Notes: generated by a model from the sequence alone, not told the origin. DNA of 64,000 nt from Macrocystis pyrifera (GCA_031763025.1 JASSKH010000035.1:966320-1030319), one strand, 5' to 3'. Positions 47,375 to 58,310 are shown, numbered from the stretch's first letter. Made by a program: numbers and translations.

Positions 47375-47600
47375 TTGTTGTTGTTGTCTTCACATTGAAT
47401 CGTCCTTTCTACCCAGCTTCATCAGTACACCCTGTGTCCGTCCCGATTCCTTATCCTAGAGAGATACTGATTCCGTGGTCACAGACTACTGTGAGACAGA
47501 GAAAGACAAAAAACTATAAAAATAAATAATCGCAAATTCAAGTGTCAAGCAAGTGAAATGTCAGCGTACCGGGTACGAGAAACAACAACACAAGCAGGAC
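47375..47600 (-). mobile_element. LINE-A 3' tail copy
   Basis: On the minus strand it ends with GTGACCACGG-, GGTAGAAAGGACG- and GAAGACAACAACAAC-type sequence. It shares TACCGGGTACGAGAA and TCGCAAATTCAAG with the copy at 60880-61100, which defines a third LINE-A 3' UTR subtype. Confidence 0.75.
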
Positions 47601-47813
47601 CAAAAAAATATGCCTTGTATACGATAATGATGATGTTATATTCAATGATGGGTGCGCTCGTGTGCGGCAGAATATATGCCTCTGGTGTAAGTGATGCGGT
47701 CGTATTGACAATGCTGTTCTGCTGTATAAATATACCTGTCTGCCTACATCCTCGTCACGCACACCCTCTAACAACGCCGGTTGCTGCTGGATGTATTCAT
47801 GCTACGGGGGACC

Positions 47814-47923
47814 TATTACGGGGGTCCATAGTTAACGGGACCAAATTTTGTTAGTAAAAATAGGCAAATATATAGGTTTTTATGTACACCATAGGTCCTG
47901 TTAACTATGGACCCCCGTAATAG
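47814..47923. mobile_element. MITE-1 copy
   Basis: Nearly consensus, TTACGGGGGTCCATAGTTAA to GGACCCCCGTAA with TA flanks. Its right end adjoins a second copy. Confidence 0.9.
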
Positions 47924-48022
47924 TAAAAGGACCCAATATTGTTGGTAAAAACAGTAAAATATACCTGGTATAGGTTTTTGTGTGTACCGTACGAGGTCCT
48001 TTTTACTATGGTCCCCCGTAAT
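47924..48022. mobile_element. MITE-1 copy lacking its left end, with CCTGG insertion
   Basis: Starts within the family's GGACCCAATATTG region directly after the preceding MITE, and ends GGTCCCCCGTAA. Inside, the family sequence AAATATATAGG reads AAATATACCTGGTATAGG, a clean 7-bp gain (47962-47970). Confidence 0.85.
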
Positions 48023-48029
48023 AGCAGGT

Positions 48030-49300
48030 TGGGTTTGTTTCTGTGAGATGGCTTGGTTTGTCTCCGTTTGTTTGTGTACCTTCCTCTTCTAACGCACGTA
48101 GTAAGTTGCTGCCCACCCACCCACTGACCGACCGACCGAGATGATTTTCTTCTTGTCCCTCCTCAATGCCGGCTTCATTCTTCGTCATCGACTATTGACT
48201 GTCAGATTTTTGTAGACTACTAGTAATGAATTATTGTAAGAACTCCTGTACGTACTCACACCGTACGTTGCTGTTCACCTTATCGAAGCACAACTACGCT
48301 CGTACTTGCTGTAGTACTATTAATAGTAGTATGACACACTTCGTATCACTACTGCTGTGGTAGTATGGCACACAGCTTTCAAAAATGAGTTTCAAGCTAT
48401 TTTTCGATCTCTCGCTGTGACAGCTGATGTTTTGTGCCGGGTATATTTCAAGTATACTACCTGGTGTATGTGAGGGAGTACTTGCACCGTATGTGAACTG
48501 CGGCACTTCATTAACACCGCTGTACCCCTGCCCTGACCACCCCACCAGCATCATAACCGGTGCGTGCATATATAACCACTATTTATATATACATAACAGT
48601 CAGTAAGTAGTGGTCCATCCACTATTAATACGAGTGTTACCATGAGCGCTGTTGATTGTGGCTTCTGTATGTAGCCATGTTGTTCGTCGTCGCCGCCGTT
48701 GTTTTTGTCTCACTGTAAATAAACCGTTCTGATTGTTCCTGCACAGCGAAATGAAGGCACACTCGACACCCCATTAATAGTGTCCGCTTTGATTTCTGCA
48801 TTTTTTAGTGTACCTTGTATGATAATGGTAGGATGTTGAGTGCGAGTTGTTATTTTTGTGGCTGCCCAGGGTCACGTGGCGACAGGTGACAGGTGACAGG
48901 TGACAGGTGACAAGACTGCGAGGCAGAGAAACATGCTCGAAGAAGTACACGCATCGCAAATGAAGCGAGATGCATACATACGTACCGGTACGGATGCTGG
49001 GTATATTTATCAAATAATTATTTCTTTAATAATATAATAATACGAGGAGAAATCACATGCCACACACACGCGAAAAGAGCACCTGTGCACAAAGATACTG
49101 TAGTACTGAGGGAGAATGCGTGTTCTTTTTCTTGACACAAACCGTTATTTCTATATTCCAGTCGTCATCCAGCGCACCCGAGAAGTATCCGTGCCGATTC
49201 ATTCTTCATCCTGCAGAGATGCAAGCTCTGCGGTGGCAGAACTGCGTCGAGGACTCGATGATGCAGAAGCCGTAATAATAAAAAAATTGGTTCCGAAAGC
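48030..49300. other. No gene recognised; weak LINE-A-like sequence at 49120-49270
   Basis: Contains CTATTAATAG words, a GACAGGTGACAGGTGACAGGTGA run near 48890-48912, and a diverged minus-strand LINE-A tail (ACCGTTATTTC..TCATCCAGC..GCCGATTC). Confidence 0.4.
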
Positions 49301-49306
49301 ATCTAT

Positions 49307-49419
49307 GACGGGGGTCCATATTTAATAGGACCTATGGCATACATAAAAACCTATATATTTAGATATTTTTACTAACAATATTTGGTCCCATTTACTATTA
49401 TATGGTCCCCCGTAATAGA
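49307..49419. mobile_element. MITE-1 copy
   Basis: ACGGGGGTCCATATTTAATA and TATGGTCCCCCGTAATAG ends, with a small TATTA gain near the right arm. Confidence 0.85.
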
Positions 49420-49623
49420 AGCATTGCCACGCGGCATGTCACCTCCTTGCCGTACTTGGGGAATTTTGCCGTGCATGCCGGTATCCGGCCGGTATCCCGC
49501 CGGTATCCGACCATAATCCCGAAGGAGACGACCTGGAAACGATACAAGAAAATGGATGCTGGAAAAAGGGGAGTAAAATCACCCAAACAAAAGACCATCC
49601 ATGAGCCATAACTGAAACGAAAC

Positions 49624-49734
49624 TATTGCGGAGGGCCATAGTAAATAGCACCTGCGGTACACACAAAGACCTATATATTTCCCTATTTTTACTAGCGATG
49701 TTTGGTTCCATTTACTAGGGTCCCCCGTAGTGCA
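49624..49734. mobile_element. MITE-1 copy
   Basis: Ends TTGCGGAGGGCCATAGTAAA and AGGGTCCCCCGTAG, centre AAGACCTATATATTTCCC. Confidence 0.83.
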
Positions 49735-49739
49735 GGCTG

Positions 49740-50375
49740 CAGCGGTCGGCAGGGGGGCCTTCCTGCATAAGGCGGTATGTAAAAGGTGGCCGGTCGATAT
49801 GAGGAGAAAATAGTCGGCTGCCGCAACATGTGTCAGGAGACAGCACTTTAACGCCTTGACAGACAGCAACTTTGCCTTGGCATGCCTTAATTGACACCAA
49901 ACTACTAGGTCTTAGTGTGGAACACTCGGCCCTACGCCCTTGACAGCGCACGTTTGTCCTTGCTTGACATCTTTGATTCAGGGCGCATACCGCCCTATTC
50001 CCGACCCACGTTCTTGCCTCCATATCAGTACGAAACCTCGCTCTGCCGCTGCTCCTCTTGAGATGTATGTGTACGCTGCTGCTGCTGCTGCGAGAACACA
50101 CGTACACAGGTGGCCACTGGAGTAGCTTGAGAGCGTACTCTGGTGGTCCTTAAGTCAAAACACCTTGAGCGACAAATCTCAAGGTCGATCATTGCCCAAC
50201 GTAGTAAACGTTCACAACGTCCCCGGGTTGTCGAATGCACGCTACATAACTCGCTCAGGTTGGGAAACGTACCAGGTCAAAGTGCTGTTTTTTTTTGTAC
50301 GGCTGTGGTATTCGACAGCACAGGTGAACCAAAATCGAAATCGAATCGAAAAACAAATCACAAAATGAAAAACGA
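49740..50375. other. No gene recognised
   Basis: No domain, RNA or defined repeat seen apart from a short CTG run near 50075. Confidence 0.35.
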
Positions 50376-50381
50376 CAATAA

Positions 50382-50880
50382 GGCCACTTCTTATGCAGTC
50401 GGATTGGGAGTGTCGGTTGAAAAAGTCCCTTTCAGCACGTTCGCATGAGCTTTTGACCCGAAATGTTGGAAAATGGTCATTCTCGCCTCAGAATGTGTCC
50501 GACCTCTCTCCAAGATCTACCTGGGGTGTTTCCAGCTTGTCCAGGCACCCAGATACAGGAAAGTGCCGACCGCACTTTTTCGATTCAACTCGGTCAAATA
50601 CGATCCAAACGCCCAATCGGACCGAAAAAAACGTATTTTTCGATCCCATCCACGATCGCAATCATATTCACCTCAGTTGGATCGGAAAACTGCGGATGGT
50701 GATTTCTTGCAACCGGGTCCCTCGAAAAGCGGGACCCCCCCCTGATAGATCTTGAAGAGAACTCCGACACATTCTGAGGTGAGAAAGTCAATTTCAACAT
50801 TTTCCGGGCCAAAGCTCATGCGAACGTACTGAAAGGGATGTTTTCAACTGACTCCAAATCCGACTGCATAAGAAGTGGCC
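50382..50880. mobile_element. MITE-3, 499 bp, TAA-flanked
   Basis: Inverted ends start GGCCACTTCTTATGCAGTCG and stay similar for about 150 bases on each side (shared TTCGCATGAGCTTT and CCTCAGAATGTGTC). Direct TAA flanks at 50379-50381 and 50881-50883 suggest a PIF/Harbinger-type 3-bp target duplication. No transposase is present. Confidence 0.85.
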
Positions 50881-51774
50881 TAACAAATCAAAAACATGAA
50901 ATCCGGAAAAAAAAACGAAACACGAAATAGTAACAATATCTGAAACAATCCGGAAAAATGGTATGTACACGGAAAAAAGTTATACCTGGTATTTATATTG
51001 GAGAGGACAGCATGGTGTAATGTAATGTTTACACCCACAACAACAACAAAGACAACAACTCACGATTTGTTGTATGGTCAACAATATGCTGTTTTTTCCT
51101 GCATATATACTGGTATACCTTTTCTGGTCTCACTCACTGTTTCTCACTGCACAAAACCGCCACCGTATGCGAACACATGCTCTACACGCTAAAGACACTC
51201 AAAACGTACGTTAAAACAAAAGCAAAACGTATGAAACTTCGGCACATACCACCCTCTTCGGGGAAGAATAACGTTTTGTTCTGTTTTCATGTTATTTTCA
51301 TGAATTCCGCGTCTATTCTGCAATAAACGAAAAATTGCCCAAAACAAAACTACAAATATTTTGGCAAAAAAATACGATCGACACCAACTCACCTCTTCTT
51401 CTTGTACGATGCAAACATCATTGCAGATCCCTGGCAGACGGCAATATTCGCAGTTCAACTGAACCCATTGTCAACTTCATGCCTCTCTTCCCCATCCCTT
51501 CTTCTCGAACATGCCAACGATTCAGTGCCCGGGTAAGCCCCGGATTTATTTCGTGTTGAATATTCCATGTTATGCTTCGTCAATATAGTATGGTATATAA
51601 CAACACATACGGTAAACAATTTATCGCAAAATGTGTCGCAAGTGTTGGAGAAAAAAACTTGAACAATGGTTGCAAGAACGTCCACCAACCTAACGACAAC
51701 GTCACACGTTTTGCTAACAATCACGACAGGACGTCCCACAATAGAGGTGCATCTGGTACGATACGCAAGCGTTG

Positions 51775-51860
51775 CTTTTTTCTTCTTTTTTTTCATCCTC
51801 CGGCGGAAAAAATAAAGCCTAAGCTCACCACACGTCCACGTTCCAGTTTCGTGTCGTGTG
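51775..51860 (+). repeat. Dispersed repeat R3, copy 2
   Basis: Matches 13640-13735 from the T-run through CATCCTCCGGCGGA to TTTCGTGTCGTGTG. Confidence 0.65.
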
Positions 51861-51864
51861 TCAA

Positions 51865-52420
51865 TTTATCCCATAACTCCCGTTGCAACATCAGAACCGG
51901 CTGCTGTTACCCCTGGAGGCACGTTGACCCGACCTGATTAACCCCCGAGAGGAGCAGGTGCGGTGGAGATAGCCACCCTCCGGGTAGTGTGGGACTTGCG
52001 CGAGCTCACCCACTAACAAAAACCGAGGCTATGAGGCCTTCCCGATCCAGTTACGGTCCACCGTGCCCGTTGGGGCGTTGGTCGCGGTACTATGATACAT
52101 GTTTTTCCTGTCGCTGCAACGTGCCAAGGTTGTTGTTTCGCCACAGCGTCCCGCAACGTACCCAAGTGTCCACCTGTGTACCCTAGCGCGCAGTAGTCAG
52201 CGGTGGGGATAAGTACGATGTCCTGTGCGGCAGGCGAGCTGTGTTTGATTCAAGACCACACCCTCGAGGGCTCTGACGGCCACCATGTCGCGGACAATGT
52301 GGTAGTTGACTTCACGAACTACTGCATGGGGAAGTCGACCCAGCCTGCCATGGCGTTCGTGAAATTTTAAAGTGACATGCATGTAAAGTGCTGCATGCAT
52401 GGCTCTGCTGTAAGAGTCAT
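51865..52420. other. No gene recognised
   Basis: Moderately GC-rich sequence. No frame shows a known domain. Confidence 0.35.
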
Positions 52421-52422
52421 TA

Positions 52423-52658
52423 TTATCGGAGAGCTTTTTTCCCCCCCCATAATTTCCACGTTTTTTTCGCGCAATTTTTTTTTCTTCCAGATTTTCCTGT
52501 TTTTTTTTTCCCCCAAATATGTGAAATTTAACTAACATGTTTTTTTTTTTTGCTTCTGGAGAATTTCACGAATAAGGACGGAACGCCTCCGTATATTGAT
52601 ACATATCTCCAATTATTTCCAAACTTTGGAAATTCTGGAAGAAAAAGCTCTCCGATAA
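52423..52658. mobile_element. MITE-4, about 236 bp
   Basis: Terminal inverted repeats TTATCGGAGAGCTTTTT and AAAAAGCTCTCCGATAA. The interior is very T-rich on the left and not coding. Single copy in the window. Confidence 0.75.
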
Positions 52659-52669
52659 GAATGAGCCCA

Positions 52670-53550
52670 AGACAGTGAGACAGGCGGACGTGAGGGGATT
52701 ATTTTACTTTTGACAAGGGAACGGGGGGGGTGGGGCACAGCGGAGCCCTGCAGTTCACCGCTGGTACGAGTCAGTGGTACGATATCATACCGCAGTATAT
52801 AGGTTGGAGCTCTGCTTGCTCTGATCTGAAAGGTGCTCTGATCTGAAAGGTGTTGTAGGAAGAGTGCTCCGTGCCAGAGTACGGATGGATATGTGTGTGT
52901 CTTAAACAGGATCTGTCACAAGCAGCTCAATTAATGCTATAAATACACCGTAGCGCGCAAAGTGTGTGTGTGAACTCGGCTGCTCTGCTGGACTGTATTC
53001 CGCCAGGCATTATATATATATGCGTTTGTCGTCACACGTGTTGAATGCTGTGTTGAATGCTGTGTTTAATGGGTTCAGTACTGGTACTGCTGTGTTGTTG
53101 TGCCTTCCTTTTCCGCATACAAACATTCGCGCAGCACCCTGGTTCTTCTCTTGGGGCCAGGATCACATTGTGCCGTACAACAAAAACGCTGTTCGTTCTC
53201 GATAGGGCGGTCCGTCGCCCGAAGCGGTGTACCTGGCGCCCTTCATCTCCCCCTGAAACGAACAGGGGGGCGACTCTCGATGTTGGGCGGTCAAAAAAAT
53301 CGGTACACTACTCCGCCTTTTAATACCAGATTAGTCCCACCATTAATACACTTGTATTGGGAAACGCGTCCCCCCCCCCGGAAACGCCCCCCCCCCCCCC
53401 CCCCCCCCCCCCCCGCCGCGGAAGAGATGCGACAGCCGATGTAACACAAAGAAAACTGCGACAACACAGCGACAACGCGACAACGCGACAACCGAAGAGA
53501 GTATCATTCATATCGTAAGAAGGTGAACAACGACGCTGTTCGCAGGATAC
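52670..53550. other. No supported gene; TATA-like CTATAAATAC at about 52937
   Basis: A TATA-like word precedes an open frame with low-complexity NAVLNAVFN, but no domain or homologous copy supports a gene. Confidence 0.3.
53387..53414 (+). repeat. Poly(C) tract, 28 bases
   Basis: Uninterrupted C run, preceded by a separate run of about 10 C at 53370-53379. Confidence 0.9.
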
Positions 53551-53556
53551 TATTAA

Positions 53557-53664
53557 TATGACGGGGGACCATAGTAAACAGGACTTGCGGTAGACTCAAA
53601 AAACAATATATTTGGGTATTTTTACTAACAATATTTGGTCCTGTTAACTATGGACCCCCGTAAT
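53557..53664. mobile_element. MITE-1 copy, left of a tandem pair
   Basis: Ends TGACGGGGGACCATAGTAAA and CTATGGACCCCCGTAA. It shares a single TA with the next copy. Confidence 0.88.
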
Positions 53665-53775
53665 ATGACGGGGGACCATAGTAAACAGGACTTGCGGTAT
53701 ACACACAAACCAATATATTTTTCCTCTTTTTACTCACAGTATTTTGGTCCTATTTACTATGCCCCCCCGTAAGTA
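53665..53775. mobile_element. MITE-1 copy, right of a tandem pair
   Basis: Begins TATGACGGGGGACCATAG with the same TGACGG variant as its neighbour and ends CTATGCCCCCCCGTAA. The shared variant start suggests the pair arose by local duplication or by insertion next to a sister copy. Confidence 0.86.
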
Positions 53776-54075
53776 ATATACCGCTGAAACTACTGTCGGT
53801 CCCAGGACAATGTGACGCTTCGAAGTAAGCCGGTTTCCACGGGGGGCTGCGATGGCCTTGCCCTGTCTTGAACATAATCTACCGTGTGACACCATGAGAC
53901 GGGCGACAGGGCGGCACACCCGACCGCTATATGGGATGGAATTCGAAGCTGACTTGCTCGACAACGGCGAGAGAGTGCGAATGAATGTCGAGCGATGATG
54001 CGTCTGTCTGTGGAATATTCTCGACGATACGTTTTCCAAAGCCACCACGCCACCACTCATTCTGGTTGTCCGTGT

Positions 54076-54098
54076 TCCCCCCCCCCCCCCCCCCCCCT
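54076..54098 (+). repeat. Poly(C) tract, about 22 bases
   Basis: An uninterrupted C run. The flanks are not obviously related to those of the other C tracts. Confidence 0.85.
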
Positions 54099-54596
54099 TG
54101 TTTTCGTAGAAAAAGGCTCGGTAATCGGCTCGGAAAAAATCGTCGCAAGACGAAAACACCAGGCGCGTTTCCACATTAATGTGAAGACCTATATAACGGA
54201 GCTTACGTGTTTGCGTACAGAGTGATACGTCGTGAACGGTCAATTAAAATATTACCTTGTGACATGCTGTATGATATCTGTATTTGACTCCAACCAAAAC
54301 TGCCTGGGAAAATTCTCAGATTTTTTTCTTCTTCTCAGAATGGAGACGCGGTGAGAGGAGGTTTACGGGGGTCGTTTTACTTACTAATGGTAATCCAGAC
54401 TTTTTTTTTTTTCCCTTCTTCTCATTTCGCGGAATTTTCCCAGTCCACACTCGGTTCGCAGCAAGTTGTGTTGTTATGTTGTTTGCTTTATTTCTGGGAT
54501 ATTGTTCTTACTCGGCAGGACATTCGGGAAGGCATATAATTTCCCTCCCAGATACGTATCAGAAAAAAGAAACGTCGATTTCTGTTGCAGAAAATC

Positions 54597-54685
54597 GGGC
54601 AGGCAGGCAGGCAGACAAGCAGGCAGGCAGGCGGACAAGCAGGCAGGCAGGCGGACAAGCAGGCAGGCAGGCAGGCAGGCAGGCC
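54597..54685 (+). repeat. (GGCA)n microsatellite
   Basis: GGCA units interspersed with GACAAGCA in a higher-order pattern. It is followed at 54695-54722 by three CCGTGTGCA units. Confidence 0.85.
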
Positions 54686-54729
54686 TACGGCGGTGTGCAC
54701 CGTGTGCACCGTGTGCACCGACCGTGACG

Positions 54730-55585
54730 CCACCCGCCTCTCTGTACAGTATAGACCCGATCCCAATTCCCAGGACATGGCTGGTCGCAGAAAGCGCCTC
54801 CGTACATCACACTAGAACTGTGTTCGTCCAGTCGGCAGAGCTGACTCACCGACATATGTATATATATATATACGAAGTATAGCCGAGATCGTCACGAAAT
54901 CGCGAGCTTTGTGGATGACCTTGAGGGCTTTGTCGCGTCAGAAAAAAATATAGCTGTATGACGGTTGCGAGGTATATACAGCAGTCGCCTCTCTTATCGC
55001 GGGGGAACATTCGCAGTGATGAGTGTACGTACTCGAATGCGGTGGGTGAAGATTGGTGAGATTAAGATACGGGGGAAAAAAAAAACCCGACACGCCCCAG
55101 TTTGTTTGTTTTTTTTAAGTCCCAGGCAGGGGGGAGAGGTACACTAAAATCAAGTCGAACAATTTTTTTTTTTAGTTTCTGACAAGAATCCCAACCCGCT
55201 ACGTACGATGTAGCTGATTTTCGATTCCGTCAGGGTAGCGGCTGGGGCACCGTTTTTTTTTTTTTTTTCTTTTTTTTTTTTTTTTTCGTTCACCCCTGAG
55301 GGGATACGTACATTTTTCCAGGACCGTTTTGATTCAATATCAGTATTCAAAGGGTCCTTGCGCTCGGAGACAAAATGGTATATATTTTCACTATTTTAAT
55401 AATACGTAATATTAATATGTTTATACACCCAGCTGACGAGAATCTGCCCGGTTCACAGGCGAACTTCCTCCTGTGATATATTCGTGCCCCGAGGTCAATG
55501 ATGATAATGCTGCTCTGATGATCGAGGTCAGGAGGAAACGTGTTTTTTTCTTTTTTTCAATACCAAACTGAGCCGGCCAAAGGCC
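54730..55585. other. No gene recognised
   Basis: T-rich and A-rich runs (55160, 55255-55287) and a short TATATATA stretch. No domain seen. Confidence 0.35.
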
Positions 55586-55589
55586 GCCA

Positions 55590-56024
55590 CGACCCCAACC
55601 CGGAACTCTCAGCCCTAATGCTAACCAGAGAGAGGCCTCCTTGGCTGGATTGGTGTGGCAGCTGCTCTTTGGGCTTGGGAAGGCTCTATTGCTGCTCGCG
55701 CAAAGGAACGGAAATACAAGGTTATTCTTTTCTGTGCTGCCGCCATCATTTTCAGGCACGAAGCTCTATATCCAATGTGCAGTTCAAACTACGCGGGAAA
55801 ATGTCAAGAGCTGAATTTGGCCGAAAAAATACCTCAGGTAAAAATCGGTGACCTCATGTCGATGGCGGCAGACCTTCAGCAGGGAAAACGTATGGGCATC
55901 GCCTCCAGTGAACATGCCGAGACATTTTCGTTTTTGAGAACTCTGCAGGCTAAGGAAGCTCGCCTGAACGGGCGCATGTACGCGATATCGCTTCTTGCCG
56001 GTTCATCGTCAGTTCTGGTTACTT

Positions 56025-56026
<2 letters not shown>
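55590..56026 (+). other. Unidentified coding-like open segment
   Basis: An uninterrupted frame with ordinary amino-acid composition contains ERKYKVILFCAAAIIFRHEA and QELNLAEKIPQVKIGDLMSM, and runs into the poly(C) tract. An acceptor-like TTTTCAG at about 55754 and a donor-like CAG|GTAAAA at about 55837 lie within it. I do not recognise the family. After the C run another frame (ERFACCNLIHDKRG onward) also looks coding-like to about 56310. It may be a decayed gene or mobile element. Confidence 0.3.

Positions 56027-56082
<56 letters not shown>
56027..56082 (+). repeat. Poly(C) tract, 56 bases
   Basis: The longest homopolymer in the window, an uninterrupted run of 56 C. The poly-Pro frame across it is an artefact. 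Confidence 0.95.
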
Positions 56083-56083
<1 letters not shown>

Positions 56084-56310
56084 CCGGTTTAGGAATCGGG
56101 GCGCTTCTCCAGGGAGCGGCATCATCAAATGGACGACCCTCCGCGCGATTCGATGCGATGGGCGAGCGTTTTGCGTGTTGCAACCTCATTCATGATAAAA
56201 GAGGAGAACGTAGGGGACCCGCCTCGTTTTTCTTCGCGCTTTATGGGGAAAGCTCTACTACTTGGTACAAGATTACATCATTTGCGAAAAAAAAGGGTAC
56301 GACCTGTAAG

Positions 56311-56550
56311 AGGATAACACGTACACCGGGCTTGGCGCCGCTCAGCCTTACCATGAGGCGAGGGAGCAAAAGAAGAGATGGTATTGTTGTTGTTGTTGTT
56401 GTTGTTGCTGTTGATGATATTTTTGTCGTCGATGAGTTGTAGTTGTGGGGTCAAGGGGGCTCTCATCCCTCTTCCCCGTGACCCTAGAAAACCATCCAAA
56501 TATATTTTTATGCAACCCATTCGGGAAAAAGCACAAAACCCACCGCATAT
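56311..56550 (+). repeat. Triple repeat R5, unit 1 (+)
   Basis: Runs from GATAACACGTACACCGGG through GGCGAGGGAGCAAAAGAAG, a GTT-repeat and TTGTCGTCGATGAG to CCCATTCGGGAAA and CCGCATAT. Confidence 0.8.
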
Positions 56551-56694
56551 TGGACTTTTGTTTTTTTTTTTGGTTATGAATGTAGGCAGATAATCATGAT
56601 TGTGCAATGAGCAGGGGGAATGTGGGATTTGCTCGTACCAAAGTCTGATTGAACTGACAGTGTGATTTGTGTAACGGCGAACTGACCGACGGAA

Positions 56695-56912
56695 ATATGC
56701 GGTGGGATTTATTTTTTTTCCCGAATGGGTTGCATCAAAATATATTTGGATGGTTTCTAGGGTCACGGGGAAGAGGGATGAGAGCTCCCTTGTTATCGCA
56801 ACTCATCGACGACAAAAATAACAAGAACAAAAGCACAATCTCTTCTTTTGCTCCCTCGCCTCAAGGTAAGGTTGGGCGGCGCCACACCCGGTGTACGTGT
56901 TATCACCTTACG
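56695..56912 (-). repeat. Triple repeat R5, unit 2 (-)
   Basis: Inverted copy of unit 1, with the same borders (ATATGCGGTGGGA at one end, GTACACCGGGTGTGG on the other strand). The GTT run is shorter. Confidence 0.8.
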
Positions 56913-56934
56913 CTGAGCGCCGTTAGGAGAAAAC

Positions 56935-57146
56935 AGGTACACCGGGTGTGGCGCCGCTCAACGTTACCATGAGGCGAGGGAGCAAAAGAAGAGATGGTGT
57001 TGTTGTTGCTGATGATATTTTTGTCGTCGATGAGTTGTAGTTGTGGGGTCAAGGGGGCTCTCATCCCTCTTACCCGTGACCCTAGAAAACCATCCGAACA
57101 TATGTTTATGCAACCCATTCGGGAAAGCACAATACCTACCGCATAT
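56935..57146 (+). repeat. Triple repeat R5, unit 3 (+)
   Basis: Direct copy of unit 1, very similar in the second half, again ending CCATTCGGGAAAG and CCGCATAT. Units 2 and 3 are separated by only about 25 bases and could form a hairpin of about 200 bp. Confidence 0.8.
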
Positions 57147-57149
57147 GCC

Positions 57150-57840
57150 CCTTGGACAATTTGCAGCTACGTAAATCACACCAATCAGCCAATCAGAATA
57201 TATACATCAGACATTTGCGCGACTGTGAACAACTGCTATGTTCTTACAACCTGGTACCTGTTTTGGTTGATAAAACGAAAAATGACCCTCAAGTTTGGGC
57301 CACCAAAAATCGTTTGATTTTGTCGAAGCTGGGCATAATCGTACACACTACCAATTCCACTACCGTGGGCGGAAATGTACGCGCCGTTTATACATTAATA
57401 TGAAGACCAATCGGTCCTTACATTTACGGCCATGGGGGCCTTATTTACACTGGTATACACTGATTCGACGACCCACGGCCTACTGTAGTATTAGGCTCCC
57501 TCCCCCGGGATAACACCGCCTCATTACACACAATATTTAAGGTCGCGTCACAAGGGCCTGTCGCTCTCCGTTCCGTGTAGACCCGAGGTACCGACCCAAC
57601 CTCGGTGTGTATATAGTCCATGCCACAAACGCACAATAGAGAAACCTGCCCGGGAAGCGTCCGTCCGACACACGTTGGCGTCGTGGGCAGGGTCACAGCA
57701 CAGACCGCTTGTACAACTGAGTATTTTATCGTACTACGCTGTATATTGACTGCTTTGAAGGACGTACGTACGACCCTCGGTCGAAGATCACAATATGCTG
57801 CTGTACTACGAATATTAGTACGATATGTGTAGTTGTACTT
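57150..57840. other. No gene recognised
   Basis: No domain, RNA or repeat identified. Confidence 0.35.
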
Positions 57841-57842
57841 TT

Positions 57843-58310
57843 AGCCCGTTTCAAGTTGTCGGCCACATCCCCTGCGGGGGAGGCACGACATTTTTTTTTC
57901 TTTTTTTTTCTTTTTTTTCTTTTCTTTTTTTTTTCTTGTTCTCTTTCGATTTGTGTTTGTGTTTGTTTTTGTTTTTTCTTTGTTCCTTTCGTTTTTTCTC
58001 TCTTTTTATATAATGTGTGTGTCGTGCCTGTCGTATCCAGTACTCGTAGTACGATGACATACCAGTACTTCTACTGCTGTATGGGATTGCATTGTCTACT
58101 GCTGTGCACCTACTGGATACCTGGTACGTAACAATGTAGTATCTCTGTGGCGTAGTAACGATATAGTATCTCTGCTGTGGCGTAGTTTCGTGACCACATA
58201 ACTTTTATCTCTCTAGGTTTGAAGAATCAGCGCGGACACTGGTTGTGCTGGATGCCGACGGGTAGAAAGAACGGTTTAATGTGAAGAACACACGGCCACA
58301 TTCAATGAAA
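57843..58310 (+). mobile_element. LINE-A 3' UTR copy, 5'-truncated, with TACCTGGTA insertion
   Basis: Starts GCCCGTTTCAAG and holds GGCCACATCCCCTGCGGGGG, CACGACATTTTTT, TGTCGTGCCTGTCGTATCCAG-type sequence and the terminal GGTTTAATGTGAAGAAC. This is the same order as 19500-27450 and 44500-44090. It carries an extra CCTGGTA at 58120-58126 relative to those two copies. Confidence 0.85.

Noticed and set aside
55990-56195. Proline-rich proteins across the poly(C) run
   Set aside because: Frames created by 56 consecutive C.
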